Shown: positions 27,776 to 35,950 of the stretch, piece after piece | How positions within the stretch are numbered: position 1 is the stretch's first letter | Layout: each line of letters starts with the position of its first letter | Assembly (NCBI GenBank): GCA_002480525.1 | Contig: DLCH01000033.1 | Span: 43,286-107,285 of the forward strand | Source: Gammaproteobacteria bacterium UBA7803 | GTDB lineage: Bacteria; Pseudomonadota; Gammaproteobacteria; Pseudomonadales; Azotimanducaceae | Length of the DNA: 64,000 nt | Reading direction: 5' to 3' | Position numbers and translations under genes: made by a program | The notes under the pieces: model-generated | Databases searched by the model: none | Seen by the model: only the letters and a program-made list of their open reading frames with translations | Told to the model about the DNA's origin: nothing

Positions 27776-28827
27776 CGTTCGTGGCGAAACCGCGGGTGCA
27801 TCATCCGCGCCTGCCGGTCAACGAGATCGGCCTGACCCGGCGCGACTACGAGGGCGCCGTCTCCACCCTGTGCGCCGGCTGCGGCCACGATTCGGTGAGC
27901 GCCGCCATCGTGCAGGCCTGCGCCGAGCTGTCGCTGCCGCCGCACCGGTTCGCCAAGATCTCCGGGATCGGCTGCTCGTCGAAGACGCCGAGCTACTTCC
28001 TGTCCCGTTCCCACGGCTTCAACTCGGTGCACGGGCGCATGCCGTCGGTGGCCACCGGCGCCAACCTGGCGAACCGGGAACTCTACTGCGTGGGCATCTC
28101 CGGCGACGGGGATTCGGCGTCCATCGGGCTCGGCCAGTTCGCCCACATCGTGCGCCGGCGCATCAACATGCTCTACGTGGTGGACAACAACGGCACCTAC
28201 GGCCTCACCAAGGGTCAGTTCTCCGCCACCAACGACAAGGGCTCGACCTCGAAGAAGGGCAAGCCGAACCTGTACGAGCCCATCGACCTGGTGAGCATGG
28301 CGCTGCAGATCGGCGCCAGCTTCGTGGCGCGCAGCTTCTCCGGCGACAAGCGCCAGCTCGTGCCGCTGATCAAGGCCGGCCTGATGCACCGGGGCTTCGC
28401 CTTCATCGACGTGATCTCCCCCTGCGTGGCTTTCAACAACCACAACGGCTCCACCAAGAGCTACGAGTACGTGCGCGGTCACAGCGAGAGCCTGGTCGCC
28501 GCAGATTACGTCCGGGGCGGCAGCGAGATCACCGCGGACTACGAGCCCGGCACCACCGAGGACGTGCGCATGCCGGACGGCTCGCTGCTGCGGCTGCACA
28601 AGCTGGACCGGGACTACGATCCCCACGACCGGGTCGGCGCGCTGGACCACGTGCAGCGCTGCCAGGCCGAGGGGGAGGTGGTCACGGGACTGCTCTACGT
28701 CGACCCGAACGCCGGCGACTGCCACGAGATCCTCGACACCGTCGAGCGGCCGCTCAACAGCCTCGGCGAGGCCGAGCTGTGCCCGGGCAGCGAGGCGCTG
28801 GACGGGATCAACGCGAGCTTCCGCTAA
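27772..28827 (+). CDS. 2-oxoacid:ferredoxin oxidoreductase subunit beta
   Basis: 351-residue TPP-binding subunit. Seen are the Fe-S cysteines in STLCAGCGHDSVSAAI and KISGIGCSSK plus ISPCVAFNNH, and the TPP/Mg2+ motif YCVGISGDGDSASIGLGQFA followed by NMLYVVDNNGTYGLTKGQ. Together with the alpha-gamma subunit and the GltD-like flavoprotein it forms a three-gene operon, each joined by a 4-nt overlap. A [4Fe-4S] cluster and single-electron carriers are expected from family knowledge. The operon ends at a REP hairpin. Confidence 0.94.
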   Translation: MTFVAKPRVHHPRLPVNEIGLTRRDYEGAVSTLCAGCGHDSVSAAIVQACAELSLPPHRFAKISGIGCSSKTPSYFLSRSHGFNSVHGRMPSVATGANLANRELYCVGISGDGDSASIGLGQFAHIVRRRINMLYVVDNNGTYGLTKGQFSATNDKGSTSKKGKPNLYEPIDLVSMALQIGASFVARSFSGDKRQLVPLIKAGLMHRGFAFIDVISPCVAFNNHNGSTKSYEYVRGHSESLVAADYVRGGSEITADYEPGTTEDVRMPDGSLLRLHKLDRDYDPHDRVGALDHVQRCQAEGEVVTGLLYVDPNAGDCHEILDTVERPLNSLGEAELCPGSEALDGINASFR

Positions 28828-28844
28828 CCCGACCCGCCTCCCAT

Positions 28845-28870
28845 GTAGGAGCGGCCTCCCGGCCGCGATC
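28845..28870 (+). repeat. REP-like hairpin, type GCC, forward copy
   Basis: GTAGGAGCGGCCTCCCGGCC at the start, with perfect stem GCGGCC/GGCCGC and loop TCCC, 18 bp after the beta-subunit stop. It may act as a transcript end or mRNA stabiliser. Same family as copies at 37211, 39840 and 39888. Confidence 0.85.
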
Positions 28871-28931
28871 GGCAGGGCTCAGGCGAATGCGCGGGGCATA
28901 CCCAGGGCCAGGCCGCCGCGATGCGGCGGCC

Positions 28932-29061
28932 GATCGCGGCCGGGAGGCCGCTCCCACGGATGCAGGGCTCGACGTCGGCGGCCGATCGCGGCCGGGAGGC
29001 CGCTCCCACGGATGCGGGGCTCGACGCCGGCGGTCGATCGCGGCCGGGAGGCCGCTCCTAC
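28932..29061 (-). repeat. Three REP-like hairpins in a 52-bp tandem array
   Basis: Reverse-oriented copies lie at 28932-28957, 28984-29009 and 29036-29061. The repeat period is exactly 52 bp because the spacer (GGATGCAGGGCTCGACGTCG and onward) is duplicated with the REP. The first two copies end CTCCCAC, the third CTCCTAC. With the forward copy at 28845 they fill most of the 424-bp gap before gap; the remaining bases 29062-29146 show nothing recognisable. Confidence 0.85.
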
Positions 29062-29146
29062 GGGGGGCGTGGGGTGGCGGGGCTGGGATTGGGCGCCTTA
29101 CACCCCGCTCAAGGGTGATTTACATCTCGCCGCCCCGGCATTTTTG

Positions 29147-29175
29147 TTGCGGGGCGATAATTCCTTCTCGATAAT
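29147..29175 (+). promoter_or_regulatory. Putative sigma-70 promoter of the GAPDH gene
   Basis: TTGCGG at 29147-29152 and GATAAT at 29170-29175 are separated by 17 bp in a locally AT-rich stretch. The leader to the GTG at 29252 would be about 70 nt. Confidence 0.45.
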
Positions 29176-29251
29176 ACGCGCCCTTCACGGCCCCCGGGGC
29201 GGGACCTGGCGGGCTTTTCGGGCGACGACTGGACGACTGAGAGGAACCGCC

Positions 29252-30721
29252 GTGGCATTACCCAGCCTTGACGACTATTTCCCCGACTGGAAAGAGCGCG
29301 AAGCGCTCGCGGAGGCGATGATCCCGATCATCGGCCGGCTGTACCGCAGCAACGTGGTGACGTACTGCTACGGCCGCGCGCTGAACAACCAGAGCGTGCT
29401 GCAGATCATGAAGACCCACCGCTACGTGCGGCAGGTCGCCAAGAACGAACTCTCCGAGTTCGAGAGCTATCCGATCATCGAGGCGCTCGCCCAGCTCGAC
29501 CTCGGCCCCTCCCACATCGACGTCGGCAAGCTCGCCACCCGGTTCATGGAGGAGAGCGAGGGCAACGGCATCACGCCGCTGGAGTTCGTCACCCGGGAGT
29601 GCTCCGAGGTCATCGGTCGGCACGTGCCGCCGCTGGAGAAGCCCCAGGACGTGGTGCTGTACGGCTTCGGCCGCATCGGCCGGCTGCTGGCCCGGCTGCT
29701 CATCGAGAAGACCGGCAGCGGTCAGCAGCTCCGCCTGCGGGCCATCGTGGTGCGCAAGGGCAGCGACGACGACATCATCAAGCGGGCGAGCCTGCTGCGC
29801 CGGGACTCGGTCCACGGCAGCTTCCTCGGCACCATCCGGGTCGACGAGGAGAACAGCTGCATCGTCGCCAACGGCAACGTGATCCGGGTCATCTACGCCG
29901 GCGCGCCGGAGGAAGTGGACTACGAGCAGTACGGCATCCACGACGCCATCGTCATCGACAACACCGGCGCGTGGCGCGACGAGGCCGGCCTGTCCAAGCA
30001 CCTGCAGAGCAAGGGGGCGGCCCGCGTGGTCCTCACCGCGCCGGGCAAGGGCAACATCAAGAACATTGTCTCCGGCATCAATTCCCAGGCCATCACCAAG
30101 GACGACAAGGTGCTGGCGGCGGCGTCCTGCACCACCAACGCCATCGTGCCGGTGCTCAAGGCGATGAACGACAAGTTCGGCATCGTCCACGGTCACATGG
30201 AGACGGTGCACTCCTACACCAACGACCAGAACCTGATCGACAACTACCACAAGAAGAACCGGCGGGGGCGGGCGGCGCCGCTGAACATGGTGATCACCGA
30301 GACCGGCGCCTCCTCGGCGGTGGTCAAGCTGCTGCCGGAGCTCGGCGGCAAGCTGACCGGCAACGCCATCCGCGTGCCCACGCCGAACGTGTCGCTGGCG
30401 ATCCTCAACCTGACCCTGTCCCGGGACACCAGCGTCGAGGAGGTCAACGAGTACCTGCGCTACATGGCGCTGCACTCGGACCTGCAGCGGCAGATCGACT
30501 ACACCAACTCGCCCGAGGTGGTGTCCTCGGACTTCGTCGGCAACCGCCATGCCTGCATCGTCGACGGCGGCGCCACCATCGGCGCGGACAACCGGGTCGT
30601 GCTGTACGTGTGGTACGACAACGAGTACGGCTACGCCTGCCAGGTGGTGCGCGTGGTGCAGAAGTGGGCGGGTATCTCCTATCCGCTGATTCCCAAGGAC
30701 GTGGTCCACCAGGGCTTCTGA
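29252..30721 (+). CDS. Glyceraldehyde-3-phosphate dehydrogenase, long proteobacterial form
   Basis: 489 residues from a GTG with GAGAGGA 6 nt upstream. An N-terminal extension of about 125 residues precedes the canonical enzyme, which starts DVVLYGFGRIGRLLARLL. The catalytic Cys is in LAAASCTTNAIVPVLKAM and the catalytic His in the ALNMVITETGASSAV to NAIRVPTPNVSLAILNL region; WYDNEYGYACQVV closes the domain. The long form is the class found beside mfd and nqrA in Pseudomonas, where it is associated with gluconeogenic use. Here it sits between the 2-oxoacid oxidoreductase and nqr. Cofactor preference cannot be read. Confidence 0.92.
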   Translation: MALPSLDDYFPDWKEREALAEAMIPIIGRLYRSNVVTYCYGRALNNQSVLQIMKTHRYVRQVAKNELSEFESYPIIEALAQLDLGPSHIDVGKLATRFMEESEGNGITPLEFVTRECSEVIGRHVPPLEKPQDVVLYGFGRIGRLLARLLIEKTGSGQQLRLRAIVVRKGSDDDIIKRASLLRRDSVHGSFLGTIRVDEENSCIVANGNVIRVIYAGAPEEVDYEQYGIHDAIVIDNTGAWRDEAGLSKHLQSKGAARVVLTAPGKGNIKNIVSGINSQAITKDDKVLAAASCTTNAIVPVLKAMNDKFGIVHGHMETVHSYTNDQNLIDNYHKKNRRGRAAPLNMVITETGASSAVVKLLPELGGKLTGNAIRVPTPNVSLAILNLTLSRDTSVEEVNEYLRYMALHSDLQRQIDYTNSPEVVSSDFVGNRHACIVDGGATIGADNRVVLYVWYDNEYGYACQVVRVVQKWAGISYPLIPKDVVHQGF

Positions 30722-30737
30722 CCGCCTTCGCGTCGGG

Positions 30738-30759
30738 GGCGTCGGGACCTTGCGACGCC
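30738..30759 (+). terminator. Hairpin after GAPDH gene, no U-tract
   Basis: GGCGTCG (30738-30744) and CGACGCC (30753-30759) form a perfect 7-bp stem with an 8-nt loop, 17 nt after the stop codon. No run of T follows, so it is at best a weak or factor-assisted terminator. Confidence 0.35.
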
Positions 30760-30901
30760 GTCGGGAGGGCTATGCTGGTCGTCCGACGGCGGCCGTGTCG
30801 GGCGCTTCGGCGTGTCACGATCCATGGCGGCTTCGGGGCGCGTGAACGGTTGACGCCCCGGGTCGGGCCGGCGGGAATTTTGCTCGAATTGGCCGCAGAC
30901 G

Positions 30902-30931
30902 TTGGCATGGAAGGCGCCGGGCCACTATAAT
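30902..30931 (+). promoter_or_regulatory. Promoter of the nqr operon
   Basis: TTGGCA (30902-30907) and a perfect TATAAT (30926-30931) are separated by 18 bp. Transcription should start near 30938. Confidence 0.65.
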
Positions 30932-30937
30932 TCGCGC

Positions 30938-31219
30938 GGCCTCCCGAGGCTCCGTGGCCGCCGCCCGCCGGTCGGCACGGCTGGCTTCTCGTCCCTCGCC
31001 GGCAACACGTCCGGCTCGTTCGACGGCAGCCAGCCGCCCTGGCGCCGGTCATCACAGCCGCATCGGAAAGCCGACACCATCCCGGAAGGGCGTTCAGGTC
31101 GGCGCGCCGACCATGTCCTGCGCACCGGGGGCAAATCGGGGTCCAACAGGATCAGCGCGACGGATGCTAGTCCGGTCGCGCGTCATTTCAGGAACGTTGT
31201 CGCAGGGAACCTGTCTTCC
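30938..31219 (+). other. Long 5' leader of the nqr operon
   Basis: About 280 nt separate the predicted start site from the nqrA ATG at 31220. I see no convincing ORF and no riboswitch core that I can name, and there is no strong RBS right before the ATG (CAGGGAAC about 10-17 nt upstream is the best). The leader is long for this compact genome. The rest of the 498-bp gap (30760-30901) shows nothing recognisable. Confidence 0.4.
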
Positions 31220-32563
31220 ATGATCAAAACCAAGAAGGGCCTGGACCTGCCCATCGCCGGATGCCCGGAGCCGGTGATCGAGTCGGGGGCTGCCGTCGGA
31301 TCGGTGGCGCTGCTCGGAAACGACTATCCCGGCATGAAGCCGACCATGCACGTTCAGGAGGGCGACCGGGTCAAGCGCGGCCAGGTGCTGTTCACCGACA
31401 AGAAGACCGAGGGCGTCAAGTACACGGCCCCGGCCGCCGGCGTCGTGTCCGGCATTCATCGCGGCGCCAAGCGGGCGCTGCTGTCGGTGGTGGTCGAGCT
31501 GGAAGGCGACGACGCCGAGTCGTTCCGCGCCTACGACGCCGGCGAGCTGCCCTCCCTGTCCCGGGACGCGGTCGTCGAGAATCTGGTCGACAGCGGGCTC
31601 TGGACGGCGCTGCGCACGCGTCCCTTCAGCCGGGTTCCCGGCCTGGACAGCGAGCCCCATTCCATCTTCGTCACGGCCATGGACACCAATCCCCTGGCGG
31701 CGGAGCCGGCGCTGGTCATCGCCGAGTACCAGGCGCAGTTCCAGGCGGGTCTGGCCGTGCTGGCCCGGTTGACCGAAGGCAAGGTGTTCGTCTGCCACGC
31801 GGCGGATCAGACGGTGCCCGGCGGCCAGGATGCCAGGGTGGTGCTGGAAGGCTTCGCCGGACCTCATCCGGCCGGTCTGCCCGGCACCCACATTCATTAC
31901 CTGGATCCGGTCGGGCCCCACAAGACGGTGTGGTTCGTCGGCTACCAGGACGTCATCGCCTTCGGCTTCCTGTTTCTCGAGGGCAGCCTGTGGAACGAGC
32001 GCGTCGTCGCCCTCGGCGGCCCCAGCGCCAAGCGCCCGCGGCTGGTGCGCACGCTGCTCGGCGCCAACCTGAAGGACCTCACGTCCGGCGAGCTCGAGGA
32101 CGGTGAGCATCGGGTGATCTCGGGCTCGGTGCTGGCGGGACGCACCGCCGAGCACCCCGAGGACTTCCTGGGTCGCTACCACGTGCAGGTGTCGACCCTG
32201 CCGGAGGACCGGGAACGCCGGCTGTTCGGCTACCTGTCCCCGGGGCCGGACCGCCACTCGGTCTTCCCCATCTATCTCTCCAAGTGGCTGGGCAAGCGGC
32301 CGCTGAACTTCACCACCACCACCAACGGCAGCCCCCGGGGCATGGTGCCCGTCGGCACCTACGAGCGGGTGATGCCCCTCGACATCCTGCCGACCCAGCT
32401 TCTGCGGAGCCTGCTGGTGAAGGATCTGGAGACCGCCATCAACCTGGGTTGCCTGGAGCTGGACGAGGACGACATCGCCCCGTGCACCTACGTCTGCCCG
32501 GCCAAGTACGAGTACGGTCCCGTGCTGCGGGACGTGCTGACCACCATCGAGAAGGAAGGGTGA
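31220..32563 (+). CDS. nqrA: Na+-translocating NADH:quinone reductase subunit A
   Basis: 447-residue peripheral subunit of Na+-NQR, on the cytosolic side. Seen are the typical start MIKTKKGLDLPIAG, GMKPTMHVQEGDRVKRGQVLF with the lipoyl-like fold, KYTAPAAGVVSGIHRGAKRA, HIHYLDPVGPHKTVWFVGYQ and YVCPAKYEYGPVLRDVL. Length agrees with the family (about 445). First gene of nqrABCDEF, which oxidises NADH, reduces ubiquinone and exports sodium. A strong promoter lies about 290 bp upstream. Confidence 0.96.
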   Translation: MIKTKKGLDLPIAGCPEPVIESGAAVGSVALLGNDYPGMKPTMHVQEGDRVKRGQVLFTDKKTEGVKYTAPAAGVVSGIHRGAKRALLSVVVELEGDDAESFRAYDAGELPSLSRDAVVENLVDSGLWTALRTRPFSRVPGLDSEPHSIFVTAMDTNPLAAEPALVIAEYQAQFQAGLAVLARLTEGKVFVCHAADQTVPGGQDARVVLEGFAGPHPAGLPGTHIHYLDPVGPHKTVWFVGYQDVIAFGFLFLEGSLWNERVVALGGPSAKRPRLVRTLLGANLKDLTSGELEDGEHRVISGSVLAGRTAEHPEDFLGRYHVQVSTLPEDRERRLFGYLSPGPDRHSVFPIYLSKWLGKRPLNFTTTTNGSPRGMVPVGTYERVMPLDILPTQLLRSLLVKDLETAINLGCLELDEDDIAPCTYVCPAKYEYGPVLRDVLTTIEKEG

Positions 32564-32618
32564 GGGCCGCCATGACGCCGGAACCGCACGTCCGCAAGGT
32601 CAGAGAGGAAGCTTCGAC

Positions 32619-33803
32619 ATGAGTCTGCGCTCGTTCATGGACGGCCTCGCGCCGCAGTTCGAAAAGGGCGGCCGCCTGCAGGCGCTGTATCCGGTGTACG
32701 AGGCCATCGACACGGCCCTCTACACGCCGGGGCACGTCACCGACGGCGCGTCCCACGTGCGCGACGGCCTCGACCTCAAGCGCATCATGATGACCGTGTG
32801 GATGTGCGCCTGGATCCCGGCGCTGGCCGGCAGCTACTTCACCGGCCTGCTGGCGCTGCAGGCGCTCCAGTCCGTGGGCGCCACGTCGGTGGACTCCTGG
32901 CACGCCATCATCCTCGACCCGCTCATCGGCTACGATCCCGGCAGCGTCTGGGACTGCCTGGTCTACGGCCTGGCGCACTTCCTGCCGCTGTACATCGTGG
33001 TGTTCGCGTCGGGCATCGCCTTCGAGGTGCTGTTCGCTTCCAAGCGCGGCCACGAGGTCAACGAAGGCTTCTTCGTGACCAGCATCCTGTTCACGCTGAC
33101 GCTGCCGCCCACCACGCCGCTGTGGATGGCCGCGGTCGGCATCATCTTCGGCGTCGTCATCGGCAAGGAAGTGTTCGGCGGCACCGGCAAGAACTTCCTC
33201 AACCCGGCGCTCACCGGCCGGGCATTCCTGTATTTCGCCTATCCCGCGGCCATGTCCGGCGACTCGGTCTGGGTCGCCGTGGACGGCTACACCCGGGCCA
33301 CGCCGCTGGGCAGCGCGGCGCTCGGCGAGGATCTCGGCGTGTCCTGGATGGAGGCGTTCATCGGCCAGGTGCCCGGCACCCTGGGCGGCGAGTCCACGCT
33401 GGCGATCCTGATCGGCGCCGCCATTCTGCTCGCCACGCGCATCGCCTCCTGGCGGATCATGGTCGGCTGCGTGCTGGGTCTCGCGGTGACGGTGCTGCTG
33501 TTCAACAGCGTCAGCTCCACCAACCCGATGTTCCAGATGAGCCTGGCCTGGCACCTGGTGCTCGGCGGCTTCGCCTTCGGTACGGTGTACATGGCCACGG
33601 ACCCGGTGTCCGCGGCCCACACGGAGACGGGACGGCTCATCTACGGCGTCCTGGTCGGCGTGATGTGCGGCATCATCCGCGTGGTCAATCCGGCCTTTCC
33701 GGAGGGGATCATGCTGGCCATTCTGTTCGGCAACCTGTTCGCCCCGCTGATCGACTACTTCGTCGTGCAGCGCAACGTCAAGCGGAGGCTCGCCCGTGCC
33801 TGA
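32619..33803 (+). CDS. nqrB: Na+-translocating NADH:quinone reductase subunit B
   Basis: 394-residue membrane subunit with about ten helices. Seen are HVRDGLDLKRIMMTVWMCAW, HEVNEGFFVTSILFTLTLPP, KEVFGGTGKNFLNPALTGRA and ATDPVSAAHTETGRLIYG. The covalent FMN site, by alignment with the Vibrio protein, is the Thr at about 228 in DGYTRAT, where Vibrio has DGYSGAT. The threonine is kept but the Gly before Ala-Thr is Arg, which departs from the flavin transferase motif. Its RBS region AGAGAGGAAG sits just before the ATG. It overlaps nqrC by 8 nt. Confidence 0.95.
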   Translation: MSLRSFMDGLAPQFEKGGRLQALYPVYEAIDTALYTPGHVTDGASHVRDGLDLKRIMMTVWMCAWIPALAGSYFTGLLALQALQSVGATSVDSWHAIILDPLIGYDPGSVWDCLVYGLAHFLPLYIVVFASGIAFEVLFASKRGHEVNEGFFVTSILFTLTLPPTTPLWMAAVGIIFGVVIGKEVFGGTGKNFLNPALTGRAFLYFAYPAAMSGDSVWVAVDGYTRATPLGSAALGEDLGVSWMEAFIGQVPGTLGGESTLAILIGAAILLATRIASWRIMVGCVLGLAVTVLLFNSVSSTNPMFQMSLAWHLVLGGFAFGTVYMATDPVSAAHTETGRLIYGVLVGVMCGIIRVVNPAFPEGIMLAILFGNLFAPLIDYFVVQRNVKRRLARA

Positions 33804-34614
33804 TTCCGACAAGACATTCAACAAGGAAGGTCTGAAGAACGTCCTGTTCGTGGCCATCTCGGTGTGCCTGGTGTGCTCCATCGTGGTGTCCACCGCCGCC
33901 GTGATGCTGAAGCCCCAGCAGCGGGCCAACCAGGAGTACGACCAGAAGCAGAACATCCTGCGCGCCGCCGGCATGCTGCCCGAGGGCAGCAACGTCGACG
34001 CCGAAGGGCACACCGTCGACGAGCTGTTCAGCGAGTTCGAGGTGCGTGCCGTCGACCTGAAGACCGGCGAGTTCACCGACGCGGTGAACCCGGATTCCTA
34101 CGATCCGATCGCCGCGGCCAAGGATCCGGCCATGTCCACGGACCTGACCCAGCAGCAGGACATCGCCACCATCGGCCGGCGCGAGGACATCTCCGAGGTG
34201 TACATCCGGCGCAACGAGCAGGGCGCCATCGACAAGGTGGTGCTGCCGGTGCGGGGCTACGGCCTGTGGGGCACCCTGTTCGGCTATCTGGCGCTGGAAG
34301 GGGATCTGCGGACGGTGGCCGGCCTCGGCTTCTACCAGCAGAAGGAGACCCCCGGCCTCGGCGGCGAGGTGGACAACCCGATGTGGAAGGCCCAGTGGCC
34401 CGGAGTGTCCATCTACGACGAGTCGGGCGACCCCGCCGTCGAGCTGGTGAAGAGCCGCTCGCCGAAGGACAGCCCGGCCGCCAAATACGAAGTGGACGCG
34501 CTGTCCGGCGCGACGCTGACCACCAAAGGGGTGGAGAACCTGGTGCGGTTCTGGACCGGCGAGCTCGGATTCGGTCCGTTCCTGAAGAACCTTCAGGGTC
34601 AGAGCACGGCCTGA
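33796..34614 (+). CDS. nqrC: Na+-translocating NADH:quinone reductase subunit C
   Basis: 272 residues with one N-terminal membrane helix (LFVAISVCLVCSIVVSTAAV) and a large periplasmic domain. The covalent FMN site is Thr240 in the intact motif DALSGATLTTKGVENLVRFW. GLGFYQQKETPGLGGEV, also conserved in the FMN-binding family, is present. The ATG at 33796 lies within the end of nqrB, so the two overlap by 8 nt and translation is likely coupled. Length is close to Vibrio NqrC (about 257). Confidence 0.96.
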   Translation: MPDSDKTFNKEGLKNVLFVAISVCLVCSIVVSTAAVMLKPQQRANQEYDQKQNILRAAGMLPEGSNVDAEGHTVDELFSEFEVRAVDLKTGEFTDAVNPDSYDPIAAAKDPAMSTDLTQQQDIATIGRREDISEVYIRRNEQGAIDKVVLPVRGYGLWGTLFGYLALEGDLRTVAGLGFYQQKETPGLGGEVDNPMWKAQWPGVSIYDESGDPAVELVKSRSPKDSPAAKYEVDALSGATLTTKGVENLVRFWTGELGFGPFLKNLQGQSTA

Positions 34615-34629
34615 GACAGAGGAAGCGTC

Positions 34630-35292
34630 ATGTCAACTCCGAAAGAAGTACTGCTGGACCCGATCTTCAACAACAACCCCATCGCCCTGCAGGTGCTCGG
34701 CATCTGCTCGGCGCTGGCGGTGACCGTGAACATGTCGACCACGCTGGTGATGTGCGCCGCGGTGATCTTCGTCACCACGATGTCCAACGTCGCCGTGTCG
34801 CTGGTCCGCAACCGGGTGCCGTCGAGCATCCGCATCATCGTGCAGATGACCATCATCGCCTCGCTGGTGATCGTGGTGGACCAGTTCCTGCAGGCCTACG
34901 CCTACGAGATCTCCAAGAGCCTGTCGGTGTTCGTCGGCCTGATCATCACCAACTGCATCGTCATGGGCCGGGCGGAGGCCTTCGCGATGCAGAACGGGCC
35001 GGTCATGTCGGCCCTCGACGGCTTCGGCAACGCCCTGGGCTACTCGGTGATCCTGGTGGGCGTGGCGCTGATCCGTGAGCCGCTGGGCTCCGGCACGCTG
35101 CTCGGATTCGAGATCCTGCCGCGGGTGGCGGACGGCGGCTGGTACCACACCAACGGTCTGATGCTGCTGGCGCCGAGCGCGTTCTTCATCATCGGCCTGT
35201 TCATCTGGGCCATCCGCGCGTGGAAGCCCGAGCAGGTGGAAGCGTCCGAATACGAGATCGCCCCCAACCTGCAGTACAAGGAGGCCATGTAG
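34630..35292 (+). CDS. nqrD: Na+-translocating NADH:quinone reductase subunit D
   Basis: 220-residue integral membrane subunit with about six helices, homologous to RnfE. Seen are LLDPIFNNNPIALQVLGICS, FVGLIITNCIVMGRAEAFAM with the conserved Cys that helps hold the intramembrane iron centre, and PLGSGTLLGFEILPR. It begins 15 nt after nqrC behind GAGGAAG, and its TAG overlaps the nqrE GTG by one base. Confidence 0.96.
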   Translation: MSTPKEVLLDPIFNNNPIALQVLGICSALAVTVNMSTTLVMCAAVIFVTTMSNVAVSLVRNRVPSSIRIIVQMTIIASLVIVVDQFLQAYAYEISKSLSVFVGLIITNCIVMGRAEAFAMQNGPVMSALDGFGNALGYSVILVGVALIREPLGSGTLLGFEILPRVADGGWYHTNGLMLLAPSAFFIIGLFIWAIRAWKPEQVEASEYEIAPNLQYKEAM

Positions 35293-35903
35293 TGTTGGAG
35301 CAATACCTGGGCCTGTTCATCCGGGCCGTCTTCATCGAGAACATGGCGCTGACGTTCTTCCTCGGGATGTGCACGTTCATCGCCATCTCCAAGAAGATCT
35401 CGACCGCCATCGGCCTCGGCATCGCCGTGGTGGTGGTGCTGGCCATCACCGTGCCGGTCAACAACCTGATCCTCAACTATCTGCTCAAGGAGGGCGCGCT
35501 GGCCTGGGCCGGGTTCCCCAACGTGGACCTGTCCTTCCTCGGCCTGCTGTCCTACATCGGCGTGATCGCGGCCATGGTGCAGATCCTCGAGATGTTCCTC
35601 GACCGGTTCGTGCCGTTCCTCTACAACGCGCTGGGCGTGTTCCTGCCGCTGATCACGGTGAACTGCGCCATCCTCGGCGCGAGCCTGTTCATGGTGGAGC
35701 GGGACTACAGCTTCGCCGAGAGCACGGTGTTCGGCCTGGGCGCCGGGGTCGGCTGGGCGCTGGCCATCACGGCGCTGGCGGGCGTGCGTGAGAAACTGAA
35801 GTACAGCGACGTGCCGGAGGGCCTGCGCGGGCTGGGCATCACCTTCATCTCGGTGGGCCTGATCAGCCTGTGCTTCATGTCCTTCGGCGGCATCGACATC
35901 TGA
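35292..35903 (+). CDS. nqrE: Na+-translocating NADH:quinone reductase subunit E
   Basis: 203-residue membrane subunit homologous to RnfA. The GTG at 35292 was chosen because AAGGAGG is 7 nt upstream and the family N terminus (EQYLGLFIRAVFIENMALTF) follows at once; a longer frame upstream would overlap nqrD. Conserved FLGMCTFIAISKKISTAIGL and the Cys in PLITVNCAILGASLFMVER are seen. Ends FGGIDI as usual. Confidence 0.95.
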   Translation: MLEQYLGLFIRAVFIENMALTFFLGMCTFIAISKKISTAIGLGIAVVVVLAITVPVNNLILNYLLKEGALAWAGFPNVDLSFLGLLSYIGVIAAMVQILEMFLDRFVPFLYNALGVFLPLITVNCAILGASLFMVERDYSFAESTVFGLGAGVGWALAITALAGVREKLKYSDVPEGLRGLGITFISVGLISLCFMSFGGIDI

Positions 35904-35950
35904 CGGCGGCACGAAGCGGACAACTGGCGGCAACGCAGTAAGGACTGAAG

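Noticed and set aside
28845..29061. CRISPR array
   Set aside because: Repeats are palindromic 26-mers, occur in both orientations and have repeated rather than unique spacers; no cas genes are present.
29021..29251. N-terminal extension of GAPDH beyond the GTG at 29252
   Set aside because: The upstream frame runs through REP repeats and the putative promoter, while the GTG has an RBS and matches the family start.
31094..32257. Minus-strand ORF of 387 residues across nqrA
   Set aside because: nqrA is clear on the plus strand; the antisense frame has no recognisable domain.
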